Of a stretch of DNA of 7,074 nucleotides, positions 5,698 to 7,074 are shown piece after piece; the first letter of the stretch is position 1; each line of letters begins with the position of its first letter. Made by a program: the position numbers and the translations under genes. Source of the DNA: Pseudomonadota bacterium (lineage in GTDB: Bacteria; Pseudomonadota; Alphaproteobacteria; Rhizobiales; Beijerinckiaceae); the NCBI GenBank assembly GCA_023422485.1, contig JAGTAM010000406.1, forward strand, positions 1 to 7,074, in the 5' to 3' direction. Under the pieces are notes generated by a model, which searched no databases, had not been told where the DNA came from, and was given only the letters and a program-made list of their open reading frames with translations.

Positions 5698-5730
5698 AGA
5701 GCGCGCTGGAACACCGGAGTCCTGAGGGCC

Positions 5731-6786
5731 ATGTCAGACGCCACCCCGCGCCCCCTCGCCATCGAAACCGCGCGCGAAGCCGCTCCGGGCTCGGGGCCGC
5801 TGAGCCTGACCCAGCGCCCGCGCCGCAACCGCAAGGCCGACTGGTCGCGCCGTCTCGTGCGCGAGCATACCCTCACCGTCGACGACCTGATCTGGCCGCT
5901 CTTCGTCATCGAGGGCGAGCGGCGGCGCGAGCCGATCGCCTCCATGCCCGGCGTCGAGCGCCTGAGCGTGGACGAGGTCGTGCGCGAGGCTGAAGCCGCC
6001 GCAAAGCTCGGCATCCCGCTGGTCTCGTTCTTCCCCTACACCGAGCCGGGCCTGCGTGACCCCACCGGCTCCGAGGCGCTGAACCGCGAGAATCTCGTTT
6101 GCCGGGCGGTGCGGGCGGTGAAGCGGGCGGTGCCGGAGATCGGCGTGATGACCGATGTCGCGCTCGACCCCTATACCAGCCACGGCCATGACGGTTTGAT
6201 CGAGGACGGCGCGATCCTCAACGACGAGACCGTGGCGGTGCTGGTCGAGCAGAGCCTGATCCAGGCCGAGGCCGGCACCGACATCATCGCCCCCTCCGAC
6301 ATGATGGACGGACGCGTCGGCACCATCCGCACCGGCCTCGACCGGGCGGGTTTCCGCGATGTGCAGATCATGGCCTACGCCGCCAAGTACGCCAGCGCCT
6401 TCTACGGTCCGTTCCGCGACGCCATCGGCACCAAGGCGGCTTTGGTCGGCGACAAGCGCACCTACCAGATGGATCCCGGCAACGCGGCGGAAGCCCTGCG
6501 CGAGGTGGCGCTCGACCTTGCCGAGGGCGCCGACTCGGTGATGGTCAAGCCGGGGCTGCCCTATCTCGACATCATCACCCGGGTGAAGACGGAGTTTTCC
6601 GTGCCGACCTTCGCCTATCAGGTGTCGGGCGAGTACGCGATGATCGAGGCCGCCGCCCGCAACGGCTGGCTCGACGGCGAGCGCGCCATGACCGAGAGCC
6701 TGCTCGCCTTCAAGCGCGCCGGGGCCGACGGGGTGCTGACCTACTACGCCCTCCGCGTGGCCGAGCGCCTGCGGGCCGGCGCCTGA
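5731..6786 (+). CDS. hemB: Delta-aminolevulinic acid dehydratase (porphobilinogen synthase)
   Basis: A 351-residue cytosolic enzyme that condenses two 5-aminolevulinate molecules into porphobilinogen (EC 4.2.1.24), feeding heme, cobalamin and, where present, bacteriochlorophyll synthesis. The TIM-barrel family hallmarks are intact: PRRNRK near the N-terminus, DVALDPYTSHGHDG (142-155), the two active-site lysines in YAAKYAS (Lys219) and MVKPG (Lys273), and the QVSGEYAM block after the second lysine. Asp and Ala replace the cysteines of the zinc-binding site, so this is the Mg-type enzyme found in many proteobacteria. The length is normal for alphaproteobacteria. The ATG at 5731 is preferred: GAGGG (5724-5728) and GGAG (5716-5719) precede it. 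The open frame reaches back to 5581, but those 50 residues do not look like the family. A diverged partial second copy follows 110 bp after the stop. Confidence 0.97.
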   Translation: MSDATPRPLAIETAREAAPGSGPLSLTQRPRRNRKADWSRRLVREHTLTVDDLIWPLFVIEGERRREPIASMPGVERLSVDEVVREAEAAAKLGIPLVSFFPYTEPGLRDPTGSEALNRENLVCRAVRAVKRAVPEIGVMTDVALDPYTSHGHDGLIEDGAILNDETVAVLVEQSLIQAEAGTDIIAPSDMMDGRVGTIRTGLDRAGFRDVQIMAYAAKYASAFYGPFRDAIGTKAALVGDKRTYQMDPGNAAEALREVALDLAEGADSVMVKPGLPYLDIITRVKTEFSVPTFAYQVSGEYAMIEAAARNGWLDGERAMTESLLAFKRAGADGVLTYYALRVAERLRAGA

Positions 6787-6896
6787 CCGGCCTGCCTGCG
6801 GGAATCGGACGAACATGCGTCGGTGGCGCCCCGGTGGCCGCGTCACGGCGTTGCTGGGTGCCCTCCCTCTGGCTCGTGGCCGGATCCGGCTGCGAC
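6787..6896 (+). other. Junction between hemB and the partial hemB copy, possible broken lipoprotein start
   Basis: ATG at 6814 opens a frame reading MRRWRPGGRVTALLGAL, which looks like the positive and hydrophobic parts of an export signal. In a different frame, 6861-6902 reads PSLWLVAGSGCDTA, which looks like the end of a lipoprotein signal with its Cys. One frameshift near 6850-6866 would join them into a plausible lipoprotein signal peptide. The second of these frames then runs straight into the hemB-like segment. No terminator with a T run follows hemB. The lipoprotein reading is tentative. Confidence 0.3.
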
Positions 6897-7074
6897 ACGG
6901 CGCTCGACGCCAAGGGATTCGAGCACGTCCAGATCATGTCCTACGCCGCCAAGTACGCCTCCGCCTTCTACGGCCCGTTCCGCGACGCGATCGGCACGAA
7001 GAAGACCCTGGTCGGCGACAAGCGGACCTACCAGATGGACCCCGGCAACGGGCTCGAGGCGATCCGCGAGGCCG
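6897..7074 (+). pseudogene. hemB: Partial second hemB (5' two thirds missing, runs off the window)
   Basis: The frame starting at 6897 matches residues 201-259 of the neighbouring HemB: by hand count 47 of 59 residues are identical, and about 139 of 177 bases. It includes the first active-site lysine (SYAAKYAS) and the conserved DKRTYQMDPGN stretch. Nothing before it resembles the N-terminal 200 residues or the metal-site motif, and no ATG with a ribosome binding site opens the frame (only GTG codons at 6834 and 6858). The second lysine would lie beyond the window. At about 79% nucleotide identity, with many differences at third codon positions, it is not a recent copy of the adjacent gene. 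It could be a remnant of an old tandem duplication, a segment gained from a relative, or an assembly join. Weak similarity to the preceding hemB codons may continue back to about 6880 with indels, which would suggest decay. Confidence 0.7.

Larger units (their letters stand above)
5352..5730. other. 379-bp gap and leader of hemB
   Basis: No convincing gene lies here, although several frames are open by virtue of high GC. The stretch contains a 9-bp hairpin (5398-5422), a short palindrome TGTGC-TAGGC-GCACA (5485-5499) and a 7-bp hairpin just before hemB (5674-5697). I looked for an Irr-type iron control element or an FNR/FixK box that might govern hemB and saw neither. The hemB promoter presumably lies here but could not be pinned down. 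Confidence 0.5.

Noticed and set aside
5581..5730. N-terminal extension of hemB to the upstream ATG
   Set aside because: The 50 extra residues do not resemble HemB N-termini, and the ATG at 5731 has a better ribosome binding region and gives normal length.
5352..5730. Irr iron-control box or FNR/FixK box upstream of hemB
   Set aside because: No match to TTTAGAA/TTCTAAA-like or TTGAT-N4-ATCAA-like sequence was found by eye.
5734..6846. 370-codon minus-strand frame opposite hemB
   Set aside because: hemB on the plus strand is certain; this frame is Gly/His/Val-rich antisense sequence without family features.

Overview
The window is very GC-rich DNA packed with genes. Its protein content fits an alphaproteobacterium of the Hyphomicrobiales/Rhizobiales, most likely Methylobacterium or Methylorubrum. 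The genus is an inference from codon use, an intergenic palindromic repeat that looks familiar from this order, a DUF6894 gene, and a MarR protein and a HemB that both look alphaproteobacterial. I see no rRNA, tRNA, CRISPR array, transposase or phage gene.

Layout. Positions 1-132 hold two inverted copies of a short hairpin-bearing intergenic repeat. They lie just past the 3' end of a minus-strand MarR-family regulator (173-691). Next, also on the minus strand, is a two-gene unit: a 3-hydroxyisobutyryl-CoA hydrolase-like crotonase-fold enzyme (1317-2486), then a four-helix membrane protein (853-1320) whose GTG start overlaps the enzyme's stop by 4 bases. The enzyme gene begins with a 12-bp tandem repeat that gives its mRNA a run of closely spaced G tracts right after the start codon. 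A divergent promoter region (about 2487-2694) separates it from a plus-strand gene for a soluble PAS-PAS-GGDEF-EAL cyclic-di-GMP protein (2695-4803). A 308-bp gap without a clear gene leads to a small DUF6894 protein with a TTG start (5112-5351). A 379-bp leader-like gap then leads to hemB, delta-aminolevulinic acid dehydratase (5731-6786). The last 178 bases hold a diverged second hemB segment lacking its 5' two thirds; it runs off the window edge.

How the genes work together. No single pathway joins them. Valine catabolism (hydrolase), cyclic-di-GMP signalling and tetrapyrrole synthesis (hemB) sit side by side as ordinary chromosomal genes. The only strong operon evidence is the 4-base overlap between the hydrolase and the membrane protein.

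I found no convincing new multi-gene system. The points most worth a second look are the partial second hemB at the right edge and the broken lipoprotein-like sequence joined to it, the G-tract tandem repeat at the start of the hydrolase gene, the duplicated PAS module of the GGDEF-EAL protein, and several palindromes in promoter regions.
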